Assembly: GCA_947852905.1 (NCBI GenBank)
Contig: CANTVF010000003.1
Coordinates: 300,552-364,551, forward strand
Source of the DNA: an uncultured Tidjanibacter sp.
Lineage (GTDB): Bacteria > Bacteroidota > Bacteroidia > Bacteroidales > Rikenellaceae
Direction of reading: 5' to 3'
DNA: 64,000 nt
Positions 51,620 through 60,790 of this stretch are shown one piece after another; the stretch's first letter is position 1, and each line of letters starts with the position of its first letter. Under the pieces are notes generated by a model. That model made no database searches. It was not told the DNA's origin and saw only the letters and a list, made by a program, of their open reading frames with translations. The position numbers were made by a program, and so were the translations under genes.

Positions 51620-51823
51620 ATGGAGCGCAAATTACTGAATCGAATCAAAGTCGTTCTCGCAGAGAAAAACAAGAGCAATAAATGGCTCTCGGAACAATTG
51701 GATAAGGATCCTGCCATAATTTCTAAATGGGTTACAAATACAACGCAGCCCAATGTTGAGATGCTGATCCAAATAGCAAAAGTTCTGGATGTGTCTGTGG
51801 ATGACTTGCTGAGAACTGAATGA
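51620..51823 (+). CDS. XRE-type helix-turn-helix regulator
   Basis: A 67-residue single-domain DNA-binding protein. The helix-turn-helix is KNKSNKWLSEQLDKDPAIIS with the recognition segment KWVTNTTQPNVEMLIQIAKV (about residues 17-55), typical of Cro/C1-type and restriction-controller (C) proteins. It sits first in the operon, directly after the -7 box, and its stop overlaps the next start (ATGA). It most likely autoregulates the operon, like C proteins of restriction-modification systems, delaying or limiting expression of toxic members. No operator repeat could be assigned with confidence. Confidence 0.85.
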   Translation: MERKLLNRIKVVLAEKNKSNKWLSEQLDKDPAIISKWVTNTTQPNVEMLIQIAKVLDVSVDDLLRTE

Positions 51824-52596
51824 ATAAATTTATGGGAGAAGCAAAACTATATAAGTACTTGGATTTTAACGGTGGGGTGATGATGCTGCATTATGGCAAT
51901 CTTCAATTCACTAACGCTACGCAATTAAATGACCCATTTGATTGCCATCCCTCGTTAATTGATTTTTCCGATGTTCCGAAAGAAGCATGTGGAGGATGGA
52001 CTCCGGAAATAATTGAAGAATTAAGAAGAGATCCATTTCGTAGAACCAGAGAAGAGGCATGGATATGTAGTCTTTCTAAGATATATGATTCAATTTTGAT
52101 GTGGAGCTACTACAGCAAGCATAAAGGTATTTGCATCGGTCTGGATATGGAGAAAGTTAGAAAGTATCTTTCTCGTATATATGGCAATGTCATGATCGGC
52201 TGCTCGGAAGTGGAGGTACAATATAAAGATATTGTAGAGAAGCCCGATTATTTCAGGGATGCAAAAGACTTTTTCCATTATCAAATATCTACAAAAGCAA
52301 AGGCATGGGAACATGAACAAGAGGTCAGATTGTTTATTTTAAATCCTTCTCCCGCATATATGGCATTATTGCCAGGGCAAAATGACGATAAAGGTCCAAT
52401 TGATTGGAAAGAAGTAAGAGCATTCCCCGAAATTGGAGGAGAGTGTTTCGAATCCGTTTATCTGGGAATCAATATGGATGTCGAAGAAAAATCAAAAATA
52501 ATCCGTGTTGCCCGAAAGCTGAATCCCGACATTAAGATTTTCCAAATGGAGATTGATGCAAATGCTTTTAGGTTAAACACCAAACTAATAGAGTAA
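51820..52596 (+). CDS. DUF2971-family protein
   Basis: A 258-residue soluble protein of the DUF2971 family. Conserved blocks are KLYKYLDF (about residues 9-16), LQFTNATQLNDPFDCH (about 28-43), WICSLSKIYDSILMWSYYSK (about 81-100), GICIGLDMEKV and AWEHEQEVRLFIL (about 161-174, with an E-x-x-x-x-R pattern). The function of the family is not known to me. Members occur in accessory regions, and here the gene is locked between a regulator and hsdM (4-base overlap upstream, 5-base gap downstream), so a role in defence is likely. A start at residue 5 (MGEAKLYK) is possible. Confidence 0.8.
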   Translation: MNKFMGEAKLYKYLDFNGGVMMLHYGNLQFTNATQLNDPFDCHPSLIDFSDVPKEACGGWTPEIIEELRRDPFRRTREEAWICSLSKIYDSILMWSYYSKHKGICIGLDMEKVRKYLSRIYGNVMIGCSEVEVQYKDIVEKPDYFRDAKDFFHYQISTKAKAWEHEQEVRLFILNPSPAYMALLPGQNDDKGPIDWKEVRAFPEIGGECFESVYLGINMDVEEKSKIIRVARKLNPDIKIFQMEIDANAFRLNTKLIE

Positions 52597-52601
52597 ATAC
52601 G

Positions 52602-54191
52602 ATGGCCAAGAAACAAACAAAAATAACAAAGGAGGAGACCTTAGAAACCATACTTTTCAACTGCCGCAACAGTTTGAGAGGACGTGCTGCCATGACCGAC
52701 AAGCGCGATTTATTGCTGACTCTTGTGTTCTTGAAATTCATAGGGGAACGGTTCAAGCAGCAAAAGGATAAAATCAGGCGCGAGATTGTGGAGGTTCAAG
52801 GCATTCACGACGAGGCTTTTGTTGAAATGCAGCTGTCCCGTCCCAATCAGTATATGCAGGACGGCGTGTTCTTCCTGACAGATGAGACGTTCTGGGACAA
52901 GCTTATTCTTACGGCTCCTACCGGTATGGCCATCGCTTTCGATACAGCCATAAAGACGTTGGACGACAATGAGCCTAAACTGAAAAATGCCCTGCCGCAG
53001 CAGATTTTCACGAAAACGGCCCTTGAACCGGGGGTTTTGAAAAGCGTGGTGGACGAGATTAACAAGATAGATCCCAAGAAGTTCACCGATCACGACCTTA
53101 TAGGACGTGTATATGAATATTTCTTGCAGGCTTTCTCGATCAATGCCGACAAGGAGGAAGGTGAGTTCTACACGCCGCATTCTATCGTAGAACTTATCGC
53201 CTCACTTATTGAGCCGTTCGACGGTACGGTCTATGACCCTTGCTGTGGGTCAGGCGGTATGTTCGTGCAGGCAACCAAGTTCATTGAAGCACATGGTGGT
53301 AACACCAAAGCGGTCAACGTGTATGGGCAGGAATCCGAACCGGCGACCTATCGTCTGGCAAAGATGAATCTGGCTATTCGCGGTATATCCTACCATTTGG
53401 GAGACAAAGCGGTATCTACCTTCTCCGACGACCAGCATAAAGACCTCAAATTCGACTACATCATGGCAAATCCGCCATTCAATTTGAAGAAATATGCCGA
53501 GTATGGAGAATTTGAGACGGACCCCCGCTGGAAAGGTTATGGCGTTCCGCCGGCCAGCAATGCCAACTACGCATGGATTCTCCATATCCTGAACAAACTG
53601 GATGTCAATCACGGAATTGCAGGATTCCTGCTAGCCAATGGGGCATTGGACGACAGCGACACGCTCGAAATACGTAAACAGTTGATTGAAAACGACAAAA
53701 TCGAGGCTATCATCGTTCTGCCGCGCAACATGTTCTATTCAACCGATATATCCGTTACGTTATGGATTCTGAACAACAACAAGAAAGGTGGCCCCTGGCA
53801 TGGCAGACAACTGCGTAACCGAACGGGTGAGATTCTGTTTATTGACCTGCGCACATGGAATAGCAACATATACGAAAAGAAATATGTTCGCCTGACAGAA
53901 ACAGAAATCAGCCGGGTTTGCCAAATCTATTTCAATTGGCAGACTGAAAATTTCGCCGAGTATGCCGAGCCTGAGTTATACTATGCCGCTCATCGTGACG
54001 AAATCCAACAGAAAGGATATTCGCTTGTACCCTCCAGATATATCGAGTTTATCGACCGCGATACGGAAATTGATTATAAATCGGCCCTCACCGAAATGAG
54101 CCATAAGTTTGACGAGCTTAAGAAAAGATGGGATGCTAATGAAGCCGAACTCGTGAATGCCTTCAAAATTTTGGGATATGGAAAAGAATAA
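52602..54191 (+). CDS. hsdM: Type I restriction-modification methyltransferase subunit HsdM
   Basis: A 529-residue N6-adenine methyltransferase, the M subunit of a type I system. The N-terminal helical domain has ILFNCRNSLRGRAAMTDKRD. The SAM-binding motif I region is YDPCCGSGGMFVQATKFIEA (about residues 210-229), and the catalytic motif IV is MANPPFNLKKY (about 287-297, NPPF). The C-terminal helices contact HsdS. Normal length. It is the third gene of the eight-gene operon; the next start overlaps its end by 14 bases. Confidence 0.95.
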   Translation: MAKKQTKITKEETLETILFNCRNSLRGRAAMTDKRDLLLTLVFLKFIGERFKQQKDKIRREIVEVQGIHDEAFVEMQLSRPNQYMQDGVFFLTDETFWDKLILTAPTGMAIAFDTAIKTLDDNEPKLKNALPQQIFTKTALEPGVLKSVVDEINKIDPKKFTDHDLIGRVYEYFLQAFSINADKEEGEFYTPHSIVELIASLIEPFDGTVYDPCCGSGGMFVQATKFIEAHGGNTKAVNVYGQESEPATYRLAKMNLAIRGISYHLGDKAVSTFSDDQHKDLKFDYIMANPPFNLKKYAEYGEFETDPRWKGYGVPPASNANYAWILHILNKLDVNHGIAGFLLANGALDDSDTLEIRKQLIENDKIEAIIVLPRNMFYSTDISVTLWILNNNKKGGPWHGRQLRNRTGEILFIDLRTWNSNIYEKKYVRLTETEISRVCQIYFNWQTENFAEYAEPELYYAAHRDEIQQKGYSLVPSRYIEFIDRDTEIDYKSALTEMSHKFDELKKRWDANEAELVNAFKILGYGKE

Positions 54192-55224
54192 GCAACAGAC
54201 TGACATAATAACTGATAATTTCGTTTCCGACATCAGAACCATCATAGAACAAGGACGGAAACAAGCTTATGCCGCAACTGGTCAAATAGCCATTATGACT
54301 TATTGGAACATTGGACGGCGTATCGTGGAAGAAGAACAGCAGGGGGCAAGCAGGGCGGCATACGGACAAAAGCTTATTCCGGCTCTTGCTGTCAGACTTG
54401 CTGCTGAATACGGAACCGGCTATGGTAAGCGTAACTTGGCATATTACCGAAAGTTCTATTTGGAATTCAAGGATGTAGAAATTTTGCACACGCGTGTGCA
54501 AAATCTTACCTGGTCACATGTCCGCAGGCTTCTTTCCGTCAGCAATACGCAAGCAAGGGAATGGTATCTTAAGACAGCGGCTGAAGATATGTGGAGCGTA
54601 GATGATCTTGACAGGAATATCTCCACCCAATATTATGAACGACGGCTTGCGGCTCAAAGAGAGAGTTCAACTCTGCCAGTACCTTATGCCGGTCAAACAG
54701 ATCCGTTGGAATATATAAAGAATCCAATGGTGGCCGAATTTATGGGTTTCCGTCGGGACACCAGCTATTCCGAATCGGAACTGGAACAGGCATTAATCGA
54801 CAATCTCGAAAAGTTCATTATGGAACTCGGACGTGGATTCGCTTTTGTGGAAAGGCAACAGCATATTGTGACCGATACGGCTGATTTTTACATCGACCTT
54901 GTATTTTATAACTACAAGATGAAGCGGTTTGTCATCTTTGAACTAAAAACCCATAAGCTGACTCATCAGGACATCGGACAATTGGATATGTACATCCGTA
55001 TGTACGATGATTTGGTTAAAGGAGATGATGACAATCCGACCATCGGTGTGTTACTCTGCACGGATACGGACAACACCATAGCAAAATATTCTGTATTGCA
55101 TGACAGCGATCAGATTTTTGCCGCCAAGTATATGACATACATGCCTACCGAGGAAGAACTGCGCCGGGAGATTGAACAGCAGAAACGCTTCTTTATGGAA
55201 CAGCACGAAAAAGAGGAGGAGTGA
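54178..55224 (+). CDS. DUF1016/YhcG-type PD-(D/E)XK nuclease
   Basis: A 348-residue protein of the DUF1016 (YhcG) family. The N-terminal domain has the WNIGRRIVEEEQQGASRAAYG block and HVRRLLSVSN. The C-terminal PD-(D/E)XK-like nuclease domain shows TADFYIDLVFYNYKMKRFV and FELKTHKLTHQDIGQLDMYI (about residues 238-275), with Asp and the E-x-K pair. Proteins of this type are often embedded in type I restriction-modification loci of Bacteroidetes; the role may be helper nuclease or partner-specific. I chose the ATG at 54178 (MEKNKQQT), which overlaps hsdM; a frame from 54157 adds seven residues. hsdS starts after one base. Confidence 0.88.
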   Translation: MEKNKQQTDIITDNFVSDIRTIIEQGRKQAYAATGQIAIMTYWNIGRRIVEEEQQGASRAAYGQKLIPALAVRLAAEYGTGYGKRNLAYYRKFYLEFKDVEILHTRVQNLTWSHVRRLLSVSNTQAREWYLKTAAEDMWSVDDLDRNISTQYYERRLAAQRESSTLPVPYAGQTDPLEYIKNPMVAEFMGFRRDTSYSESELEQALIDNLEKFIMELGRGFAFVERQQHIVTDTADFYIDLVFYNYKMKRFVIFELKTHKLTHQDIGQLDMYIRMYDDLVKGDDDNPTIGVLLCTDTDNTIAKYSVLHDSDQIFAAKYMTYMPTEEELRREIEQQKRFFMEQHEKEEE

Positions 55225-55225
55225 T

Positions 55226-56338
55226 ATGGAAAGTAACTGTGTAAAATGGGTTCGGCTCGGGGATTATATATCTCAAAGGCGAGAAAACAACTCTTCATTA
55301 AAATATGGTGTTGATCTTATCGAAGGAGTGAATAGCGATGGTGAATTCCAACCGACAAAGGCGATTACTGACAATATCAATCTAAAGCCATACAAGGTTG
55401 TTAGACATGGTGATATTGTTTATAACCCTTCAAGGTTAAATATAGGTTCATTAGCCTATAGAACGGGGGGAATGTGTATTGTATCTCACCTATATCAAGT
55501 GTTTTATATAAAAGAGAAGTACCAGTCCATATTATCTGCAGAGTTTTTAACCCTTTATCTCAGACGAAGTGAATTCTACAGATATGTAGATTATGATAAT
55601 TTTGCCTCTCAAAGAGCGGAATATAATCTACGTAAATTAGGTGAATTACTTATTCCACTACCATCGCCCGCCGAACAGCAGAAAGCAGTGAATGTATGGC
55701 GAGCATTCCGGGAAATCAAAGTGCAAAACGAGTGTAAGGCAGCCCCGCTTATGCAACTCTGTCAAAGCTATATTCAGGAATTAAAGCACAAATACCCGAT
55801 GCAGGAAATCGGGCCATACATTCAAGAGTGTAATAAACGTAATGACAAAAATAAATATAGTACCTTACATTTAAAAGGGGTAACCAGTGATGGAATTTTT
55901 GATAGGACGAAAGCTAAAGTTCAAGATTTAGATTTTTCAAACTATAAGGTCGTTAAGAAGAATGATTTTGCATATAATCCTTCTCGAATAAATATTGGAT
56001 CAATAGCTTTATCTACAGAAGATGTATGTATAATATCTCCAATGTATATTGTTTTTCATGTAAATGAAGCTATTATTATGTCAGAATATATTGAGTTGTG
56101 GTTCAGAAGAAAAGAATTTCAACGAAGTACGTTATTTTTTGCATCAGGCTCTGTTCGTGATACATTCGGATATAAAGAGATGTGTAATGTTAAAATTCCT
56201 CTTCCCCCAATTGAAGTTCAGCAAGCAATTGTCAATATCTACAAGTGTGCCAATGAGGCCAAGAGGATAGCCGAAGAAGCCGACCGGCTTTCGCGTGAAG
56301 TGTGCCCGGCATTGCTTCAACACGTCATACATTCTTAA
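55226..56338 (+). CDS. hsdS: Type I restriction-modification specificity subunit HsdS
   Basis: A 370-residue DNA-recognition subunit with two target-recognition domains (TRDs). TRD1 spans about residues 5-150 and TRD2 about 195-330, each followed by a conserved helix with IPLPSPAEQQKAVNVW or IPLPPIEVQQAIVNIY. The halves look alike: GVNSDGEFQPTKAITDNI against GVTSDGIFDRTKAKVQDL, and YNPSRLNIGSLA against YNPSRINIGSIA. Similar halves suggest that the two half-sites of the recognition sequence may be similar. The coding sequence is more AT-rich in the TRDs, as is usual. The shorter start at 55226 is preferred, 1 base after the nuclease gene. Confidence 0.92.
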   Translation: MESNCVKWVRLGDYISQRRENNSSLKYGVDLIEGVNSDGEFQPTKAITDNINLKPYKVVRHGDIVYNPSRLNIGSLAYRTGGMCIVSHLYQVFYIKEKYQSILSAEFLTLYLRRSEFYRYVDYDNFASQRAEYNLRKLGELLIPLPSPAEQQKAVNVWRAFREIKVQNECKAAPLMQLCQSYIQELKHKYPMQEIGPYIQECNKRNDKNKYSTLHLKGVTSDGIFDRTKAKVQDLDFSNYKVVKKNDFAYNPSRINIGSIALSTEDVCIISPMYIVFHVNEAIIMSEYIELWFRRKEFQRSTLFFASGSVRDTFGYKEMCNVKIPLPPIEVQQAIVNIYKCANEAKRIAEEADRLSREVCPALLQHVIHS

Positions 56339-56350
56339 ATCGCAGCTATT

Positions 56351-59300
56351 ATGGTAGGCAAAGGGAAATATTATGAAAGCCAGTTTGAGGAGGCTACCAT
56401 CGAACTCCTCCGCGAGTCGCATTGGCAATATACGTTCGGCGATGACATTCACCGGAAATATACCGACCCGCTTATTGAAGAAGACCTGCGGACATTTCTT
56501 GCCGCTCAGTACAAAGACAAAAAACTAACCGCTTCCGAAATGGACGGCATTGTTGCCAATCTGCGGAACACTGGCGGCCAGAACGATTATTATGCCCAGC
56601 AAAACACTTTCCTGCTCTATCGGGACGGATATGATTTTACATACAGTGATGGCAGGGATAATCCGTTCCGCTTGCAATACATCGACTTCGAGCATCCTGA
56701 CCATAATATTTTCCGTTGCGTCAACCAATTTGTCATGGAACAAGGCCGTGAGAACCGCCGGCCCGACATCCTGCTTTTCGTTAACGGCATACCGGTCTGC
56801 ATCGTCGAGCTCAAAAATCCGACCAAGCAGAATGCCACCATACGCGATGCCCACACGCAGATTTGTACCCGCTATATGCGGGATATACCGGCCTTGCTGA
56901 AATATTGTGCGTTGGCGGTTATCAGCGACGGGGCGAAGAACGAATTGGGAACGACCTACACCCCATTCGAATTTTTCTACGAATGGAAGAAAATCGACAA
57001 TGAAGACAAAGCCGGCAAGGGGCTTGATACGCTTCGGACCCTTGTTCGCGGAGCGCTTTCGCCGGAACGTATCTTGGAGATCCTGCGCGACTATGTCTAT
57101 TTCCCCGATCCGACGAAAGAGGATGACACGACCGAAGTGGTGTGCCGCTATCCACAATTCTTTGCCACTCGTAAGTTACGAGACCATATCCTCTCCCATT
57201 TGCGCTCTGTTGGCGGCGATGGTAAGGGTGGTACCTATTTCGGCGCCACCGGGTGTGGAAAGACCTATACCATGCTGTTCCTTGCTCGCCAGTTGGCACT
57301 GCGTTGTCGAGAGCAACTGGGTAGTCCAACAATCCTTATTATCGTTGATCGGGAAGATCTGGAGACTCAGAGCGGAAAACTGTTCTGCCGCTCGAAACGC
57401 TACCTTGAAGACGAGGCCGTAAAGGTATTTGAGACCCGCAAGGAACTTGCCGAAGAGATGAGTATGCGCAAGACCGGCGGGGTCTATATTACCACGATCC
57501 AGAAATTTGCAGAGTCCACTGGATTGCTTACGGAGCGTTCCAATGTGATTTGTCTGAGCGACGAGGCGCACCGTTCTCAAAACAACCTCGGGTCGAAACT
57601 GTCGATACAGACAGAAGGCGACACCGGGAAAATAGGGGCAAAAATTACATACGGATTTGCCAAATACCTGCGTGATGCCTTGCCTAACGCCACATATGTG
57701 GGCTTTACCGGAACACCCATCGACGAGACCATACATGTATTTGGAGATGTCGTAGATCAATACACGATGAAGGAGTCGGAAGATGACGGCATCACCGTAC
57801 CTATCAAATACGATCCCCGACTGGCGCGTGTTTTCTTGAACAAGGAGCAAGCCGAGAAGGTTGAGGAATACTACCGGATCTGTGCGGACGAAGGGGCTAC
57901 GCCTGAAGATATTGCCAAGAGCAAAGCCGCCATGTCGAGCATGGAGGTAATTATCGGTGATGAAGATGTGTTGCGCCGAGTGGCCAAAGATATTATCGAC
58001 GACTACAAACGCCGGACAGAGACAACCGACCGTCTGCAAAAGGCGATGATTACCTGTGCCGACCGCACAATTGCGTTCCGGTTGTATAAAATCATGCGGG
58101 AGCTGCAACCCGACTGGTTCGAGAAGAAAAAGGCTCTGAACGAACTTGTATTGACGGCAGATGAAAAGGCCAAACTCAATGACATCGCTTTTGTCAATAT
58201 GGTAATGACCCGCGACAAGGACGATGAAAAGGAGCTATACAATCTGCTTGAAGACAAGGAGTATCGGAAATTTCTCGATACAGAGTTCAAGTCGGAGAAA
58301 TCCAATTTCCATATCTCCATCAATGTAGATATGTGGATTACAGGATTTGATGTGCCTTGCCTGACCATGCTTTACAACGACAAACCGCTGTCGAAACACA
58401 CGTTGATACAGACCATATCGCGAGTGAACCGCCGATATGGAACCAAGGAATTTGGCTTTATCATCGACTATATCGGTATTCGTGAGGAGATGAAGAAGGC
58501 TATGAAAAAATACGGCGGAGATGTCGGGCCACAAGAAGATTTGGAAGCAGCTCATGAAGTGTTGAAAAACGAGTTGCAATTGCTGCAAGAGAGATTGTCG
58601 GGTCTGGTGTTTGACCGTTTTTTCGGAAATAACGACCTTGCACGTCTTCAGTTCATTCAAGAAGCAGCCGAATATATCCTTGCCAACAGTGTGGAGCGAA
58701 AAGGAGAGGTCTCATTCCTCAAACTTTTCAAAGAACATGTCAAACGGTTGCGCTCGGCATACAACATCTGCAATCCGGCCGGAATTCTGACTGATGAGGA
58801 GATTGCATGGAGCCAATGTTTCATGGGTATCTGTTCATACGTCAACAAAATGACCGCTACCGAGCATGATACGGAAAGCATGAACCGGCATGTGGAACAG
58901 ATGGTCCAAGAGGCTATCCTCGCCAGTGGTGTGGAGAGGGTTATGAACGAAGGTGCTGAAGAAAACATTTTCAGCGACTCATTCACTAAAGAGGTGGAAG
59001 AGATAAAGATGCCGTTCACCAAGTTTCAGATTCTCTGCAAACTCGTAGCCAAAGCCATCAGAGCATATAGTCGGACGAACAAGATACAGGCCGAACATTT
59101 CCAGAAAATGCTTGAAGAGACAATCGACGCTTATAATACGCGAGATAAGCTGACATTTACCAACGATGTGACACAGAATGTTGTAAATGATGTCTATGAT
59201 ATTGTCTCATATAAAATCAACGGCCTCTCTAACAAACTTCTGGATATCCTGAAAGAACTTAAAACAGATAGTGAAAAGTTCAAGGTATTGGGCATCACAT

Positions 59301-59578
59301 TCGAGGAAAAGGCATTCTTTGATGTCCTTGTTGAGGTGCGCGATAAACACGGTTTTGAGTATGCAGATGATCGTTGTATTGAGTTGGCCAAGAAAATCAA
59401 AGCGCTGATAGATGACACCGCCATTTATGCCGATTGGCTAAACAACGACAACCTCAAAAGCAAACTCGCCAGCCAGCTTACTTTCCTTCTGTACAAAGAG
59501 GGTTACCCGCCCCAGTGGGATGAAGAAGTCTTCCAGAAAGTACTGGAGCAGGTGGAGAATTATAAGAAACATGAATAA
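56351..59578 (+). CDS. hsdR: Type I restriction endonuclease subunit HsdR
   Basis: A 1075-residue translocating endonuclease. The N-terminal PD-(D/E)XK nuclease has RPDILLFVNGIPVCIVELKN (about residues 137-156). The SF2 helicase core follows: FGATGCGKTYTMLFLA (Walker A, about 297-312), CLSDEAHRSQ (DEAH, about 402), GFTGTPIDET (about 451) and IQTISRVNRRYG (motif VI, about 690). The C-terminal helical region binds HsdM. The length matches the long Bacteroidetes type I R subunits. It starts 12 bases after hsdS and ends 21 bases before the SIR2 gene. Confidence 0.96.
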   Translation: MVGKGKYYESQFEEATIELLRESHWQYTFGDDIHRKYTDPLIEEDLRTFLAAQYKDKKLTASEMDGIVANLRNTGGQNDYYAQQNTFLLYRDGYDFTYSDGRDNPFRLQYIDFEHPDHNIFRCVNQFVMEQGRENRRPDILLFVNGIPVCIVELKNPTKQNATIRDAHTQICTRYMRDIPALLKYCALAVISDGAKNELGTTYTPFEFFYEWKKIDNEDKAGKGLDTLRTLVRGALSPERILEILRDYVYFPDPTKEDDTTEVVCRYPQFFATRKLRDHILSHLRSVGGDGKGGTYFGATGCGKTYTMLFLARQLALRCREQLGSPTILIIVDREDLETQSGKLFCRSKRYLEDEAVKVFETRKELAEEMSMRKTGGVYITTIQKFAESTGLLTERSNVICLSDEAHRSQNNLGSKLSIQTEGDTGKIGAKITYGFAKYLRDALPNATYVGFTGTPIDETIHVFGDVVDQYTMKESEDDGITVPIKYDPRLARVFLNKEQAEKVEEYYRICADEGATPEDIAKSKAAMSSMEVIIGDEDVLRRVAKDIIDDYKRRTETTDRLQKAMITCADRTIAFRLYKIMRELQPDWFEKKKALNELVLTADEKAKLNDIAFVNMVMTRDKDDEKELYNLLEDKEYRKFLDTEFKSEKSNFHISINVDMWITGFDVPCLTMLYNDKPLSKHTLIQTISRVNRRYGTKEFGFIIDYIGIREEMKKAMKKYGGDVGPQEDLEAAHEVLKNELQLLQERLSGLVFDRFFGNNDLARLQFIQEAAEYILANSVERKGEVSFLKLFKEHVKRLRSAYNICNPAGILTDEEIAWSQCFMGICSYVNKMTATEHDTESMNRHVEQMVQEAILASGVERVMNEGAEENIFSDSFTKEVEEIKMPFTKFQILCKLVAKAIRAYSRTNKIQAEHFQKMLEETIDAYNTRDKLTFTNDVTQNVVNDVYDIVSYKINGLSNKLLDILKELKTDSEKFKVLGITFEEKAFFDVLVEVRDKHGFEYADDRCIELAKKIKALIDDTAIYADWLNNDNLKSKLASQLTFLLYKEGYPPQWDEEVFQKVLEQVENYKKHE

Positions 59579-59599
59579 TATAAATGGAAGTTATTAAAT

Positions 59600-60790
59600 A
59601 TGAATATCAAGGAACTAACATATTATATCCAATCTGCAAATATCAATTTCTTAATTGGTTCAGGAGCTTCACGTCCATATCTTGCGACTTTGGGTTCTAT
59701 AGAAAAATTACTCACTAGGTTAAATGATGATATGCATTCTCATCCTGAGCCTAAATATAAAATTGCAGAAGCATCTATATACAAAGCATTTTATGATTCT
59801 GTTATTGCACCCAATAGATTTTTCGGATACGGATCTGATTATTGTGAAACGAAAAGCAATTATCAAAACTATCTGATTACATGGAATAACTTATTAAACA
59901 AAAGACATTCTCGCATTCTCAATAAACAATTAAATATATTTACGACAAACATCGATTTAATGATTGAAGATGCTGCAAGTGGATTGGGTGTAGAGTTGAA
60001 TGATGGTTTTAGAGGAAGTATTGATCCAATCTATGACGAAGCCAATTTTATGAAATCTATAATGCAGACAAGTATACATTTTCAGCATACTTCTGAAGTC
60101 CCAGTATTTAATTTGCTTAAAATACATGGTTCTATCAATTGGAGTGATCGGGATAATCATATAGTGCATGAACGTTTTTGGTACTGTTATGTAGATGATG
60201 AAATAAAAAAATTGGGAGATGATAAATTTGTCAATCTGTTTATTGAGTCGGAAAAAAGAAAAACAGAAAAAACATATGAACAAATTATAGAAGATGCAGA
60301 AGGACTTGAATTATCATATGATGCTTCCGAATATGATAATTTCATCACTGCGTATAAAAAATTTATAATAATCAATCCGACAAAAAGAAAATTTGCAGAA
60401 ACGGTACTTGATTATCATTTCTACGAATTAATGCGATTATATTCCAATGCGTTGGAAAAAGAGAATTCAGTCCTTTTTGTTGTAGGCTTTTCATTTGCTG
60501 ATGAACATATTGCAACACTTACAAGACGTTCGGCAGAAAATAATCCAACTTTAAAAGTGATTATTTTTGCGTATTGTGATGAAGAAGAGAAGTCATTAAA
60601 AAAGAATATAGGCATTGATTCTACTTGTGTCAATAACAATATTCTTATCATTACGCCAACCAAAATGAGAGAATTGAATGTGGATGATGACTATAATGAC
60701 ATAGTCTGTGATATTGAGCATTTAGATATGAACGCAATTAATAAGATTTTCGAATATATCAATAAAACAATCCACGCAAGTTATGAATAA
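59600..60790 (+). CDS. SIR2-family NADase, effector of a SIR2-HerA system
   Basis: A 396-residue SIR2-fold protein. NAD-binding residues are visible: NFLIGSGASRPY (GxGxS, residues 16-27), IFTTNIDLMIEDA (TTN-D, 113-125, with Asn117) and LLKIHGSINW (172-181, with His176 at the catalytic position). This is the defence-type SIR2 domain that degrades NAD+, not a deacetylase. The next gene, overlapping by 8 bases, is a HerA ATPase, so together they match the known SIR2-HerA anti-phage pair, in which HerA and SIR2 form a complex that depletes NAD+ after infection. The DNA is strikingly more AT-rich than the hsd genes. Confidence 0.92.
   Translation: MNIKELTYYIQSANINFLIGSGASRPYLATLGSIEKLLTRLNDDMHSHPEPKYKIAEASIYKAFYDSVIAPNRFFGYGSDYCETKSNYQNYLITWNNLLNKRHSRILNKQLNIFTTNIDLMIEDAASGLGVELNDGFRGSIDPIYDEANFMKSIMQTSIHFQHTSEVPVFNLLKIHGSINWSDRDNHIVHERFWYCYVDDEIKKLGDDKFVNLFIESEKRKTEKTYEQIIEDAEGLELSYDASEYDNFITAYKKFIIINPTKRKFAETVLDYHFYELMRLYSNALEKENSVLFVVGFSFADEHIATLTRRSAENNPTLKVIIFAYCDEEEKSLKKNIGIDSTCVNNNILIITPTKMRELNVDDDYNDIVCDIEHLDMNAINKIFEYINKTIHASYE

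Noticed and set aside
55226..56338. Phase-variable hsdS shufflon
   Set aside because: No second hsdS, no recombinase gene and no inverted repeats flanking the TRDs were seen.
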